A stretch of 51,704 bases of DNA from a bacterium (GCA_029561455.1 JAKQIY010000048.1:1-51704), one strand, 5' to 3'; positions 7,653-17,194 are shown, counted from the first letter of the stretch. Program-made: numbers and translations. Notes: a model not told the origin generated them from the sequence alone.

Positions 7653-9560
7653 ATGAAACATGGAAAATATTTTTCCATAAAAAACAAATTGATCCTCATT
7701 CAATTGTTGACCACCTTTTCCGTACTGTTATTTTATAGTCTATTCCATATATTACGTGATTCCCGTTTTTATATGGATTCAGCAAAACGGGAACTCTATT
7801 CCATGACGGAATTGCTTGGCTCTAACTGTATCTCCGCCCTGCATTTTATCGACCGGCAAACGGCAGGTAACATTCTTGCTACGCTAGCGGTTCAGGAACA
7901 AGTTTTCAATGCCTGGATCTTTGATGCTGAAAACAACCTGTTTGCCGAATATCATAAACCGGGTCATGAAAATCAAAGTCCGGTAGCGTTATTATCAGAT
8001 TCAATAATCGTGCAAAATGAAGATATGACTATAATAAAGCCGGTTCAGGATGATGGCGAGGTAATCGGCTATATATCCATTCGTTACAGCTTGCAGAGCT
8101 ATAAACAGATCATTGCGAAAAGTAAGACCAATTCCCTGGTCATTTTTTTCATCGGTATGGGCGCCGCTTTGTTGCTGGCGGTGGTTACGCAAAGAACAAT
8201 TTCCAATCCCATATTAAAATTACTGGCGAATATGAAAAAAATTTCCGAGACCGGAGATTATTCAATTCGCCCGACAAAGGAGCGGGATGATGAAATCGGT
8301 TCGCTTGCGGATGGTGTGAGCGAAATGCTCTCGCAGATACAACTCCGCGAGGAGGAAAGAAACCGGTTCGACCGCGCCCTGCAGGAAAGCGAAGAAAAAT
8401 ATCGCAACGTTGTGGAACGGGCTAATGACGGGATCATCATTTTACAGGATGGCGTTTTCAAGTATGTTAATCCCAGCCTGTTAGAAATGGCGGAATGTTC
8501 GGAACAGGATTTACTCGGCATTCCCTTTTCACGGTTTGTGCCGCCGGAAGAATTATCAAAAATCGTAGCTAATTTTAACAAGCGCATGGCGGGAGAACCG
8601 GTGCCAACCATGTATGAAACACGCTTTTTGACCAGCAAGGGTAAAACCGTCGATGCCGAAGTAAATGCCGGTTATATCACATTTGAAGGTAAACCTGCGG
8701 ACCTGGTGATGATACGCAATATTACGGAAAGAAAGATCATCGAACAGGAACTTGAAAAGCACAAGGAACGGCTCGAAGATATGGTAGCCGAACGGACGGC
8801 GCAATTAGAGGCGGCCAACGAGCGCTTGCTGGAACTGGATCGCATGAAATCCATGTTCCTGGCTTCCATGAGCCACGAGTTACGCACGCCGCTGAATTCT
8901 ATTATTGGCTTTACCGGCCTGCTGCTTATGGAGTTGGCCGGCGGTCTAAATCCAGAACAAAAAAAACAACTGGAAATGGTGAAAAGCAGTTCTTCGCATT
9001 TGCTGGAGTTGATCAATGATATTCTGGATATTTCTAAAATCGAATCGGGCAAGGTGGTCCTGGCTATTGAAAGTTTTGATTTGCTGGATGTCGTCCATGA
9101 GGCGCTGACTGCCATACAACCTTTGGCTGCAAATAAAGGGTTAAAAGTATTAAGTTCAGGAGCACATAAAATCAGGATAACCAGCGACCGGCGCCGGGTC
9201 AAACAAATATTAATGAATCTGGCCGGAAATTCAGTCAAATTCACCGAACAGGGCTATATCGAAATGACGGTTAATACCGAAAATCAGCAAACAGTAACAA
9301 TAAATGTTAAAGATACCGGCATTGGCATTACAGAGAAGGATTTGGAAAGATTATTCCATCCCTTCCAGCAAATAGATATGACATCAACCAAAAAATATGA
9401 AGGCACCGGTTTGGGGTTATATCTTACTAAAAAACTGGCCATACTATTACAGGGCGATATATCTGTAATCAGCCAATATGGCAAAGGCAGCACATTCTCG
9501 ATTTCATTGCCGGTAGAGTGGAAAGAGGAGTTGAGTAATGAAAAAAATTTTAATTATTGA
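7653..9560 (+). CDS. Membrane histidine kinase: CHASE8-like sensor, HAMP, PAS, HisKA, HATPase
   Basis: This 635-residue inner-membrane sensor kinase has transmembrane segments at about 13-32 and 160-180. The periplasmic part between them (about 35-155) reads like the CHASE8 sensor of YfiN, with LGSNCISALHFIDRQTAGNILATL and AWIFDAENNLFAEY. A HAMP linker (about 180-235), a PAS domain (about 250-360) and a coiled coil (about 360-395) follow. The HisKA domain carries the phospho-acceptor His408 in SHELRTPLN. The HATPase domain (about 510-625) shows NSVKFT, DTGIGI and GTGLGL boxes. The last 23 bases overlap the following receiver gene, indicating tight coupling. With the YfiR-like protein directly upstream, a YfiR-gated kinase is the natural hypothesis. 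No output domain is attached. Confidence 0.92.
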   Translation: MKHGKYFSIKNKLILIQLLTTFSVLLFYSLFHILRDSRFYMDSAKRELYSMTELLGSNCISALHFIDRQTAGNILATLAVQEQVFNAWIFDAENNLFAEYHKPGHENQSPVALLSDSIIVQNEDMTIIKPVQDDGEVIGYISIRYSLQSYKQIIAKSKTNSLVIFFIGMGAALLLAVVTQRTISNPILKLLANMKKISETGDYSIRPTKERDDEIGSLADGVSEMLSQIQLREEERNRFDRALQESEEKYRNVVERANDGIIILQDGVFKYVNPSLLEMAECSEQDLLGIPFSRFVPPEELSKIVANFNKRMAGEPVPTMYETRFLTSKGKTVDAEVNAGYITFEGKPADLVMIRNITERKIIEQELEKHKERLEDMVAERTAQLEAANERLLELDRMKSMFLASMSHELRTPLNSIIGFTGLLLMELAGGLNPEQKKQLEMVKSSSSHLLELINDILDISKIESGKVVLAIESFDLLDVVHEALTAIQPLAANKGLKVLSSGAHKIRITSDRRRVKQILMNLAGNSVKFTEQGYIEMTVNTENQQTVTINVKDTGIGITEKDLERLFHPFQQIDMTSTKKYEGTGLGLYLTKKLAILLQGDISVISQYGKGSTFSISLPVEWKEELSNEKNFNY

Positions 9561-9897
9561 AGACAATGAAAAAAATTTGTACCTGCTGCGCTTTCTTATC
9601 GAAAAACTCGGCCACCAGGTCATAGAAGCCCGCGACGGACAGGCCGGCGTTGATACTGCCGTTGCCGAAAAACCGGATATCATTTTAATGGATATACAGC
9701 TGCCGGTTATGGACGGCTATGAAACCACCCGGCAAATTCGTAAAATGGCTGAATTTAAAGATACTCCAATTATCGCCATCACCTCTTATGCCATGGTTGG
9801 CGACCGGGAAAAAACACTCGCCGCCGGCTGTACAGACTATATTGAAAAACCGATCCAACCGGAAAGTTTTATTAAGCACATTCAAAAATATTTTTAA
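9538..9897 (+). CDS. Stand-alone receiver protein (DivK/CheY-like)
   Basis: This 119-residue protein is a single REC domain. Acidic pair Glu8-Asp9, phospho-acceptor Asp52 in LMDIQLP, switch Thr in AITS and Lys in EKPIQ are all present. No DNA-binding or enzymatic output domain follows. Its ATG lies inside the end of the upstream kinase gene, so the two are translated together and the kinase is the likely phosphodonor. Similar lone receivers next to HisKA kinases act as phospho-shuttles or allosteric regulators. Confidence 0.92.
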   Translation: MKKILIIEDNEKNLYLLRFLIEKLGHQVIEARDGQAGVDTAVAEKPDIILMDIQLPVMDGYETTRQIRKMAEFKDTPIIAITSYAMVGDREKTLAAGCTDYIEKPIQPESFIKHIQKYF

Positions 9898-9907
9898 AGG
9901 AACCGGT

Positions 9908-12781
9908 ATGAAAATTCTCATAGTCGATGATATGAAAGAAAACCTTTTGCTGCTCAATACGCTGTTAACCGGTTTTAGGCATACGGTTGTCCAGGCAATG
10001 AACGGCCAGGAGGCATTACAAAAGCTGAAAAACGACTCTTTTGATATGATCGTATCCGATATACTCATGCCGGTGATGGACGGTTACGAGCTTTGTCAAA
10101 AATGTAAAAGCGACCCTGACTTACACCAAATTCTTTTTATATTTTATACCGCGACCTATACGGATAAGGAAGATGAAAAGTATGCAATGCAACTGGGCGC
10201 CGACCGGTTTTTGATCAAGCCAATGGATCCCGGAGATTTTATGACGGCAATACGCAGTGTTGCGCAAAAAGCCGAACAGCATAAAATCCCTCACCGGGAA
10301 CCGGCAATTTCGGACATTGAGACAATAAAAAAACACCGCGACCGGCTTTTGAATAAACTCGGTAAAAAAGTTGATGAACTGAATATTGAAATTAGTGAAC
10401 GAAAGAAAGCGGAAGAAAAATATTGGCAATTAATTGAATCGACGCCTCATGCGATCATGATCCACAGTGATGGTAAAATTATTTATTCTAACCAGGCCGG
10501 GTTCCGCTTACTGGAAGTTGATAATGGTAAAAAACTTGTCGGCAGAAATTTGCTTGATTTCATACATTCTGACTATCATGAGCAATTTAAGGAAAAGACT
10601 GAATTATTGCTCACCGGAGCGACTCTGTCAAAATCTTGTCATGGACAATTCTTAACTATAAATGGAACGAGTATTGATGTTGAAGTAACCTGTTTACCAA
10701 CCATTTATAATGGCAAGACAGCTATTCAATTGATCATTTGGGATATTACTGAACAAAAAAAAGCTGAAAATATTCTGCGTAATAATGAAGCGCAACAGGC
10801 AATTGCCATGAAAATTGCCAAACTGGGGTATTGGGAATACGATGCAGTAAACAAAATATTCACCTTTAATGATGCCTTTTATTCGATCTATCATACTACA
10901 GCGGAAAAAGAGGGCGGTTTTACCATGCCTGCTCTACAATATTTTAAAAAATTTATTCACCCTGATGACCGGCGCCTGGTCGAAAATACCATGAACGAGT
11001 TTTTGCAAACAGGCAATACAGAAAAAAGTTATCAGTTTGAACACCGGATCATCTATTCAACCGGAGAGACCGGAACTATCACCGTGCATTTCAATATCAT
11101 CAAAGACCAGCAAGGCCGCATCGTCAAACTGCTTGGCGCCAACCAGGATATAAGCGAACGTAAAAAGATTGAAAGCTCCTTACAGGAAAGCGAGGAACGC
11201 TATCGTATGATCGCCGATCACGTCGGCGATGTGGTTTGGCAACTGGATCCGACTTTACATTTTGTTTATGTCAGTCCGGCTGTGCAGCATGTATTGGGGT
11301 ATACAATAGAAGAGACTCTGGGAGAACTGGTAACCGACTATCTGAATGAAGATGAAATGCAAAAAATGAAACAAGTGATCCAGAAGCGGATGACTTCTCC
11401 CCTCACTCCGCCCACTCCAACCCAATATAAAATGAAACATAAAGATGGACATTGGGTGGATGTTGAAGTTGTTTCTTCTCCTGTGTTTACCAAAAATGGT
11501 CAATTTTCCGGTTTTGCCGGGATTACCAGGGATATTACCGAACGCAAACGGGGGGAAAAGGCGCTTGAAGCGGCCAACCAACGCCTGAGAATTTTGCACC
11601 GCATCACTGAAACAGTGCACAAGAGCCTGGAATTAAATGTTATTTTTAGTTCCATAACCCAAGCAGTTGTTACCGAAATGGGCTTTTCAACAGCAATTGT
11701 AGTCACTCTTGATGCAGATGGAGAAATTTATCGTGTGCGGTCACTAATTTCCTCTAAAAAGTATATGGCGCAAATAGATAAATTAATGGGGCACCCGTTT
11801 AAAAATCTGTCATTCCCTGCCAATCGCATTATCAAAGCAGCCCAAAATACCACTGCAACCGGGGAAATGATCATCAAAAGCCGTCTCTATCACATAGCCT
11901 GTCCGCCGTTTAAAAAAATTGTTTGTGAACAGATGCAAAAACTCAGCGACAGTAAAAGCTACATCCTCGCGCCCCTGGTGCTTTCCGGAAAAACCTTGGG
12001 GGCATTGGTCGTTTCCAGCCCCAAAACAATAAATGAATTACAAGATGCCGACCTGGAAATGCTTGGTACGTTTGCCTCTACAGCTGTTCAGGCAATTGCC
12101 AATGCCGGGTTACTCGCGGAAACCAATAAAGCCAAAGAGCAAATCCAGGACAATTTAGAGGAAAAAGAGGTGCTGTTACGTGAATTATATCACCGCACCA
12201 AAAACAACATGCAGGTTATTGCTTCCATGCTGCGTATTCATGCCAGCCGCTTGAAGGATGAAAATCTCAAACGTATTTGCTATGATGTGGAAAATAAAAT
12301 ACTATCTATGGCAATTGTGCATCAAAAATTATACGAATCACAAAACTTGTCGCACCTGAATTTGAAAGAGTATTTTAACAATTTGCTGGAACTGCTGGCA
12401 AACAGTTTTGCCGCCGACCACATAAAATTCACCCTTGAAGGCGATGATGTTAAAGTATTGATCGATACCGCCATCCCCTGCGGCTTGATCCTCAATGAGT
12501 TGATCACCAATTCAATCAAGCATGCCTTTCCGGACAATCGTGAGGGAGAAATAAAAGTCAGATTATACCTGACCCGTAAAAATGAATTGGTCATACAAGT
12601 TGCCGATAACGGCGCCGGTTTGCCGCCGGGCTTTAATTTTAAAAAGGATATGCGATTGGGGTTGGAATCTGTAATTGTACTGGTGGAACACCAGTTACAA
12701 GGCAAGATCAATTTTAAAAACCATAACGGCTTGTATTGCAAAATTGTATTGAAAGAAGAATTGTATCAACCGAGAATATAA
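9908..12781 (+). CDS. Soluble hybrid sensor kinase: REC, three PAS, GAF, HisKA_2
   Basis: This 957-residue protein is predicted cytoplasmic, with no membrane segment. An N-terminal receiver (residues 1-120) has Asp7-Asp8 and phospho-acceptor Asp51. Three PAS domains lie at about 180-295, 300-425 and 430-555, each ending in a DITE/DISERK PAC phrase. A GAF-like domain (about 570-735) follows. The HisKA_2 dimerisation segment has a YHRTKNNMQ box with His762, and the HATPase (about 850-955) carries NELITNSIKHAF and DNGAGLP. The start at 9908 is chosen because AAAGGAACC precedes it and the receiver begins there; a longer in-frame upstream extension would run through the previous gene. HisKA_2 kinases often respond to light, redox or stress and pair with atypical receivers. 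The N-terminal REC suggests it is itself an acceptor in a phosphorelay. Confidence 0.9.
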   Translation: MKILIVDDMKENLLLLNTLLTGFRHTVVQAMNGQEALQKLKNDSFDMIVSDILMPVMDGYELCQKCKSDPDLHQILFIFYTATYTDKEDEKYAMQLGADRFLIKPMDPGDFMTAIRSVAQKAEQHKIPHREPAISDIETIKKHRDRLLNKLGKKVDELNIEISERKKAEEKYWQLIESTPHAIMIHSDGKIIYSNQAGFRLLEVDNGKKLVGRNLLDFIHSDYHEQFKEKTELLLTGATLSKSCHGQFLTINGTSIDVEVTCLPTIYNGKTAIQLIIWDITEQKKAENILRNNEAQQAIAMKIAKLGYWEYDAVNKIFTFNDAFYSIYHTTAEKEGGFTMPALQYFKKFIHPDDRRLVENTMNEFLQTGNTEKSYQFEHRIIYSTGETGTITVHFNIIKDQQGRIVKLLGANQDISERKKIESSLQESEERYRMIADHVGDVVWQLDPTLHFVYVSPAVQHVLGYTIEETLGELVTDYLNEDEMQKMKQVIQKRMTSPLTPPTPTQYKMKHKDGHWVDVEVVSSPVFTKNGQFSGFAGITRDITERKRGEKALEAANQRLRILHRITETVHKSLELNVIFSSITQAVVTEMGFSTAIVVTLDADGEIYRVRSLISSKKYMAQIDKLMGHPFKNLSFPANRIIKAAQNTTATGEMIIKSRLYHIACPPFKKIVCEQMQKLSDSKSYILAPLVLSGKTLGALVVSSPKTINELQDADLEMLGTFASTAVQAIANAGLLAETNKAKEQIQDNLEEKEVLLRELYHRTKNNMQVIASMLRIHASRLKDENLKRICYDVENKILSMAIVHQKLYESQNLSHLNLKEYFNNLLELLANSFAADHIKFTLEGDDVKVLIDTAIPCGLILNELITNSIKHAFPDNREGEIKVRLYLTRKNELVIQVADNGAGLPPGFNFKKDMRLGLESVIVLVEHQLQGKINFKNHNGLYCKIVLKEELYQPRI

Positions 12782-12782
12782 T

Positions 12783-13166
12783 ATGAACAACAAAATCAAA
12801 GTATTGATAGCAGAAGATGAAGCAATAACCGCGATGAGTTTGAAAATTGATCTGGAATGTCACGGTATTGCGGCCTTGCCGCCGGTTGCGACCGGTAAGG
12901 ATGCCGTACATCTGGCCTGTAAAGAAAAACCCGATCTTATTTTAATGGATATTCGCCTTAATGAAGATATGGACGGTATTGAAGCCGCTGCAGAAATATT
13001 AAAGCATCACAACATTCCGATTATTTTTATGACCGGCTTTACCACCGATACTATAAAAAAACGCGCTATAAAATTGCACCCACTCGATTTCCTCGAAAAA
13101 CCCTTGGATATGAACAGAGTAAAGCAGCTCATAGACAACATATCTTTAGAAGAGAATACGCTGTAA
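12783..13166 (+). CDS. Stand-alone receiver protein
   Basis: This 127-residue REC domain has Glu11-Asp12, phospho-acceptor Asp56 in LMDIRLNEDMDG, a Thr in MTGF and Lys in LEKPL. The MDIRLxxxMDGIEAA form is typical of receivers associated with HisKA_2 kinases. The ATG follows the stop of the preceding kinase by one base, so the kinase and this receiver probably form a cognate pair. It has no output domain. It ends the operon; the next gene begins nearly 280 bases further on. Confidence 0.92.
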   Translation: MNNKIKVLIAEDEAITAMSLKIDLECHGIAALPPVATGKDAVHLACKEKPDLILMDIRLNEDMDGIEAAAEILKHHNIPIIFMTGFTTDTIKKRAIKLHPLDFLEKPLDMNRVKQLIDNISLEENTL

Positions 13167-13443
13167 ATAAATATTACACCTGTTTTCCGGGGGAAAAGTA
13201 TTTCTGTATAGCAACACTTACCGACACTATTTTTATATTGACTGTGAATTGAATCAGCACATACTTTGCTAAAAAATTAATTTTAATCTTGAATTTTTCA
13301 GCAATTATTTGTTTATTAGAATCAGTTAAATAATATTTTGATTTGAACAAATTTCATTAACCCTGATTCTGATGTTGCTGAATCACCAGGCACCCGCTGT
13401 AAAATCTGATTACTATTGTAACACCAATCATCACGGAGGAAAA

Positions 13444-15717
13444 ATGTCAAGAGTAAAATTTTTAATTGTTTGTTTGCTTTTTATTGTTAATTACAGTTAC
13501 AGCCAATCCCCATCCTTTAGGACCTTTATGAATCCGGTCATACCGGGCGATCACCCGGATTGTACGCTATCAAAATTTGGCGACGATTTTTACACAACCG
13601 GGTCGTCATTCAATCCCACCCCGGTCATCTATCATTCAACCGACCTGGTGCACTGGGAAGCCATAGCGCAGCCGGTTTCGCCGTCATGGAGTTTGTATGG
13701 CGATGCCCCGGCCGGCGGCTGCTGGGGAGGTCACCTGGTTTACTATAATAATAAATACTGGCATTTTTTTGGGAAAAATGCCATCATGTACTATGTTACC
13801 GCCAATGATCCGGCCGGGCCATGGAGCCATCCCCCGGTGGCCTTGACTTGTCCGCCGGAGCTTCCCGGTTTGGGTATGGATAATTCAATTTTCATCGATG
13901 ATGATAATTCCTGGTATCTGCTGGTGAAAAACGGCCAGTCTGTAAACTGGATCGTACAACTGGGAGATGACGGTCAACCGTACGGAGCACTCTACAACCT
14001 GAGTTGGCTCAATCCGGCGCCGGGCTATCCCTACAGTTGGGCGGAAGGCCCGGTAATGTGGAAATACAAGGGTTACTATTATTACTGTTTTGCCATAAAT
14101 CTGGCCGGGGGACAAAAGGTAATGCGCAGCGCCACCCTGACCGAAGATCAGTCCTCATGGGAAATGCTGGGTGACTTTTTTAATGAATCCGATCCGAAAA
14201 AATCATCCGCAATTTTCCAGGGACCAAATCACAGTTCCTCTGCTATAATGCTGGAAGATAGCACCTGGTGGGTTATTTATCATGCCAACGCCAAGGCCGG
14301 TTCCAATGAATGGCATGGCATTGGCCGCCAGGGATTGATCAGTCAGGTGCGGTATAATGAAGCTGGCAAACCCACCGCCGATTATTGTACCAACGAGCCG
14401 CACACTGCCCCGGCTTTACCCAGCAGCGGCATCCCCTGGATGGTGCCGAAATCGGATTTCTTTACCGCTGAGAAACTGAATCCCGAATGGTCTTTTCTTG
14501 GTTACACCCCGGATGGCACCTATTCTCTTACCGCTCGGCCCGGCTGGTTCAGGCTATCGCCCAAAGGCAAGGAAAATACCATTATTAAAAATGATGCCGA
14601 ACATAATTATTCGCTCATAACCCGGGTGGATTTCAATGCTGCCGCTACAGCAGACCAGGCCGGTTTGTGGATATTTAACGGCCCGCAAACCCTGTTCGTC
14701 AAACTCTACAGCACGGTTAACACCGCCGGCAATAAAGTGATAGCGTTCAGTTTTGACGCTACCTATTATGAAACGCCGAACACGGCCGGTAATATTGTCT
14801 GGCTCAGGCTGATCCGCATCAATCATGTTGTATACGGGTATTTCAGCGCCGATGGTGTCACCTGGTCTCCGGTAGGCGAAAGCATTAATGTTGCATCAAT
14901 GGATAAAGAACATCCTAATTTTAATGACTTTACGGGTAACCGCCAGGGTATCTATGTCAAAGGTAGCCCCGCTGATTTCGATCTGTATATCTACCGGGAC
15001 GCCTACTCGCCCATCCTCGCCGAATGTCCCGCCAATCAGTATGGGGTTACAGCATCAACGAAAAAAGACGGCATCAGGATCCTGGATAATATCCACAATA
15101 CCGACTGGGCCTTGTATGCCGGCATGGAATTTGGCAATAACGAATATGTAAAAACCCCGGCCATGCTTGAAGTGATTGCTTCGAGCGATGCAAACGGCGG
15201 CCTGATAGAAGTATGGCTCGACTCTCTAGATACCGGTACCAAGGTCGGTGAATGCGTCATTACCGGCACCGGCAGTATGAAAACATTCAAAACATTTACA
15301 GGAACAGTCGCTCCCATAACCGGGCGGCATGATGTGTATTTAAAATTCACCGGCACAGGAGAGGACAAGCTATTCCAGCTAAAATGGCTGCGCTTTTTAA
15401 CCGAAAGCGAAGTTGCCACCTCTTTAGGGGAAAATCAACCCCCGAAACGACCGATTGAAAACTCTTTGCAGCAGAACTATCCCAATCCCTTTAATCCGAC
15501 AACCGAGATTAATTTCTCGATAGCCGAACCATCCTTCGTTTCCCTCAAGGTTTTTAATTTATTAGGGAAAGAAATAAATGAACTGGCCGGTAAAAGCTAT
15601 ACCGCAGGACGGCATTCGGTAACGTTCGACGCCTCAAACCTTGCCAGTGGTATCTATTTTTATAAATTAAACACCGGACATTTTTTGCAAACTAGAAAGA
15701 TGTTCCTGGTAAGATAA
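13444..15717 (+). CDS. Secreted GH43 glycosidase with beta-xylosidase-type C domain, CBM6-like domain and sorting tail
   Basis: The start is taken at 13444 because GGAGG precedes it and a signal peptide (1 to about 20, NYSYSQ) follows; an upstream in-frame ATG at 13372 lacks both. The product has 757 residues. The five-bladed propeller of GH43 spans about 25-330, with the general base Asp39 in DHPD, the pKa-modulating Asp146 in GMDNS and the general acid Glu201 in WAEGP. A concanavalin-like beta-xylosidase C-terminal domain (about 345-525) follows, then a CBM6-like module (about 535-655). The last 80 residues are a Por/type IX secretion sorting domain that begins with a QQNYPNPFNPTTEI motif. 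Family members cleave xylan or arabinan side chains; the exact bond is not readable here. The tail implies secretion or surface attachment through a type IX-like route. Confidence 0.92.
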   Translation: MSRVKFLIVCLLFIVNYSYSQSPSFRTFMNPVIPGDHPDCTLSKFGDDFYTTGSSFNPTPVIYHSTDLVHWEAIAQPVSPSWSLYGDAPAGGCWGGHLVYYNNKYWHFFGKNAIMYYVTANDPAGPWSHPPVALTCPPELPGLGMDNSIFIDDDNSWYLLVKNGQSVNWIVQLGDDGQPYGALYNLSWLNPAPGYPYSWAEGPVMWKYKGYYYYCFAINLAGGQKVMRSATLTEDQSSWEMLGDFFNESDPKKSSAIFQGPNHSSSAIMLEDSTWWVIYHANAKAGSNEWHGIGRQGLISQVRYNEAGKPTADYCTNEPHTAPALPSSGIPWMVPKSDFFTAEKLNPEWSFLGYTPDGTYSLTARPGWFRLSPKGKENTIIKNDAEHNYSLITRVDFNAAATADQAGLWIFNGPQTLFVKLYSTVNTAGNKVIAFSFDATYYETPNTAGNIVWLRLIRINHVVYGYFSADGVTWSPVGESINVASMDKEHPNFNDFTGNRQGIYVKGSPADFDLYIYRDAYSPILAECPANQYGVTASTKKDGIRILDNIHNTDWALYAGMEFGNNEYVKTPAMLEVIASSDANGGLIEVWLDSLDTGTKVGECVITGTGSMKTFKTFTGTVAPITGRHDVYLKFTGTGEDKLFQLKWLRFLTESEVATSLGENQPPKRPIENSLQQNYPNPFNPTTEINFSIAEPSFVSLKVFNLLGKEINELAGKSYTAGRHSVTFDASNLASGIYFYKLNTGHFLQTRKMFLVR

Positions 15718-15791
15718 TTATTATATAGAGAAAAATACTACTTGTACAAAGTATCTTTACGTTGTCATATCTATATCACACAAAAATATTG

Positions 15792-15817
15792 GAACAAGGG
15801 GGTGCACCCCCTTGTTC
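15792..15817 (+). terminator. Perfect inverted repeat after the GH43 gene
   Basis: GAACAAGGGGG (15792-15802) pairs with CCCCCTTGTTC (15807-15817) around TGCA, 75 bases after the GH43 stop. The stem is very stable but the downstream T run is poor, so termination is likely but not certain. Confidence 0.6.
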
Positions 15818-15877
15818 TGATATACGGATAATGAAGTTTTCTGTATTTTAAAAAGTCATTTCCCGGGAGAAGAAAAT

Positions 15878-16627
15878 ATGCCGCATACAGAAATTGAAAA
15901 AGTCCTGCGTTTCGGCATGACCGGAGTAATGGTCAACATGGCCGGGGTACTACTCTCCGGGCCATTGGGACTTTTAGTGGTAACACAAACACACCCGCAG
16001 CCTGCCTGGCAGGACGCCCGGCTGTTTCTGGAATATTATCACCCGGTGCAAACCCTGCCGTTCTTTGCCGGCATTGCCCTGGTGCTGGGATATGTTATGA
16101 TGATAGCGGCAATTCACCTGGTTGCCGCCAAACCACAGCGGCCATTAACCCTGACTGCTGCAATGCTCACCGCGGCGTTTGCCACGCTTATTTTCTTTAA
16201 CTATATTAACCAGACCACCTTTGTTCCGGCGCTGGTTAAAAATTATCAACCGGATTATGACCCGTTAATCGCGGCGTTCTCGTTCTCGAATCCCAATTCA
16301 TTATGCTGGGCTATAGAAATGTGGGGTTATGCGCTGCTTGGACTCGCCACCTGGTTTGCCGCGCCGGTTTTCAAGCGTACAAAATGCGAAAAAATCACCG
16401 CCTGGCTGATGATCTCCAATGGGGTGATCAGCATTGCCGGGGTTGTTTTTGTATCCGGCAACCTGGCCTGGGTGTTCACCCCGGCAGGGCTGGCGAGCTA
16501 TGCAGTCTGGAATGCGCTGGTTTTTGTCATGGCGGTGTTTATTTATATTTCATTCCGGCAACGCGCAACTGCTTTACAAGCTGAAAATAACTCAACAAGG
16601 CCGGCAACACCACCTGAAAATAATTGA
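15878..16627 (+). CDS. Polytopic membrane protein of unknown function
   Basis: This 249-residue protein shows about six hydrophobic segments (roughly 18-35, 55-80, 85-108, 145-165, 175-198 and 205-225) with short loops. I recognise no catalytic motif. The overall look is that of small DUF4386-like integral membrane proteins, but this is only a resemblance. GGGAGAAG precedes the ATG at a suitable distance. Its stop is close to the start of the YdeI-like gene (17 bases away), so the two are probably co-transcribed. Confidence 0.75.
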   Translation: MPHTEIEKVLRFGMTGVMVNMAGVLLSGPLGLLVVTQTHPQPAWQDARLFLEYYHPVQTLPFFAGIALVLGYVMMIAAIHLVAAKPQRPLTLTAAMLTAAFATLIFFNYINQTTFVPALVKNYQPDYDPLIAAFSFSNPNSLCWAIEMWGYALLGLATWFAAPVFKRTKCEKITAWLMISNGVISIAGVVFVSGNLAWVFTPAGLASYAVWNALVFVMAVFIYISFRQRATALQAENNSTRPATPPENN

Positions 16628-16644
16628 AAAACCAACGGGATTTT

Positions 16645-17097
16645 ATGATCGAACCGCAAACATTCCGCGCAGTTATTGAAGAAGGCAGCCATGGCGGCGC
16701 CTATGTAACGATCCCTTTTGATGTAGAGAAATTATACGGACAAAAACGGGTTCCGGTTAAAGCATTCATCGACAGCGAGCCGTACCGCGGCTCGTTGGTG
16801 CGCATGGGCGGGCCGGCTCATATTTTGGGGATATTGAGAGGCATACGGGACAAGATCGGCAAAGACATTGGCGATGAAGTAGAGATCATACTGGAACATG
16901 ACATCGAACCGCGCCGGGTTACGGTGCCGGCGGATCTTAAAGCCGCGTTGGTTGGCGAACCCGAAGCGGAGACTGCCTTTACCCAGCTTTCTTACACCCA
17001 TCGAAAAGAGTATGTGCAGTGGATCGAGGAAGCCAAACGTCCGGCCACCCGCGTGGAACGGATCAACAAAACGATTGCGATGCTGAAAAAGGGTTGA
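16645..17097 (+). CDS. YdeI/OmpD-associated family protein with DUF1905 domain
   Basis: The 150-residue protein has an N-terminal DUF1905-type beta-barrel (FRAVIEEGSHGGAYVTIPFDV through GILRGIRDKIGKDIGDEVEIIL). A C-terminal YdeI/OmdA helix region follows, recognisable by FTQLSYTHRKEYVQWIEEAKRPATRVERI. The family has been linked to bacteriocin or stress tolerance, but its biochemical role is unclear. I start it at ATG 16645; an upstream TTG at 16624 overlapping the previous stop is possible but has no better signal. Confidence 0.85.
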   Translation: MIEPQTFRAVIEEGSHGGAYVTIPFDVEKLYGQKRVPVKAFIDSEPYRGSLVRMGGPAHILGILRGIRDKIGKDIGDEVEIILEHDIEPRRVTVPADLKAALVGEPEAETAFTQLSYTHRKEYVQWIEEAKRPATRVERINKTIAMLKKG

Positions 17098-17194
17098 ATT
17101 TCTTTATTGTAGAAAAACCCCGTAAAGGATTAAAATAACCGGTCAACAGGCACCCTGGTTTTATTCGATTATTGTTTCTTTAATACTCGTTTCT

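Noticed and set aside
9719-9907. N-terminal extension of the hybrid kinase
   Set aside because: It reads through the preceding receiver gene in another frame; the receiver domain and AAAGGAACC support the start at 9908.
13372-13443. Longer N-terminus for the GH43 protein
   Set aside because: GGAGG and a signal peptide at 13444 fit far better than the upstream ATG.
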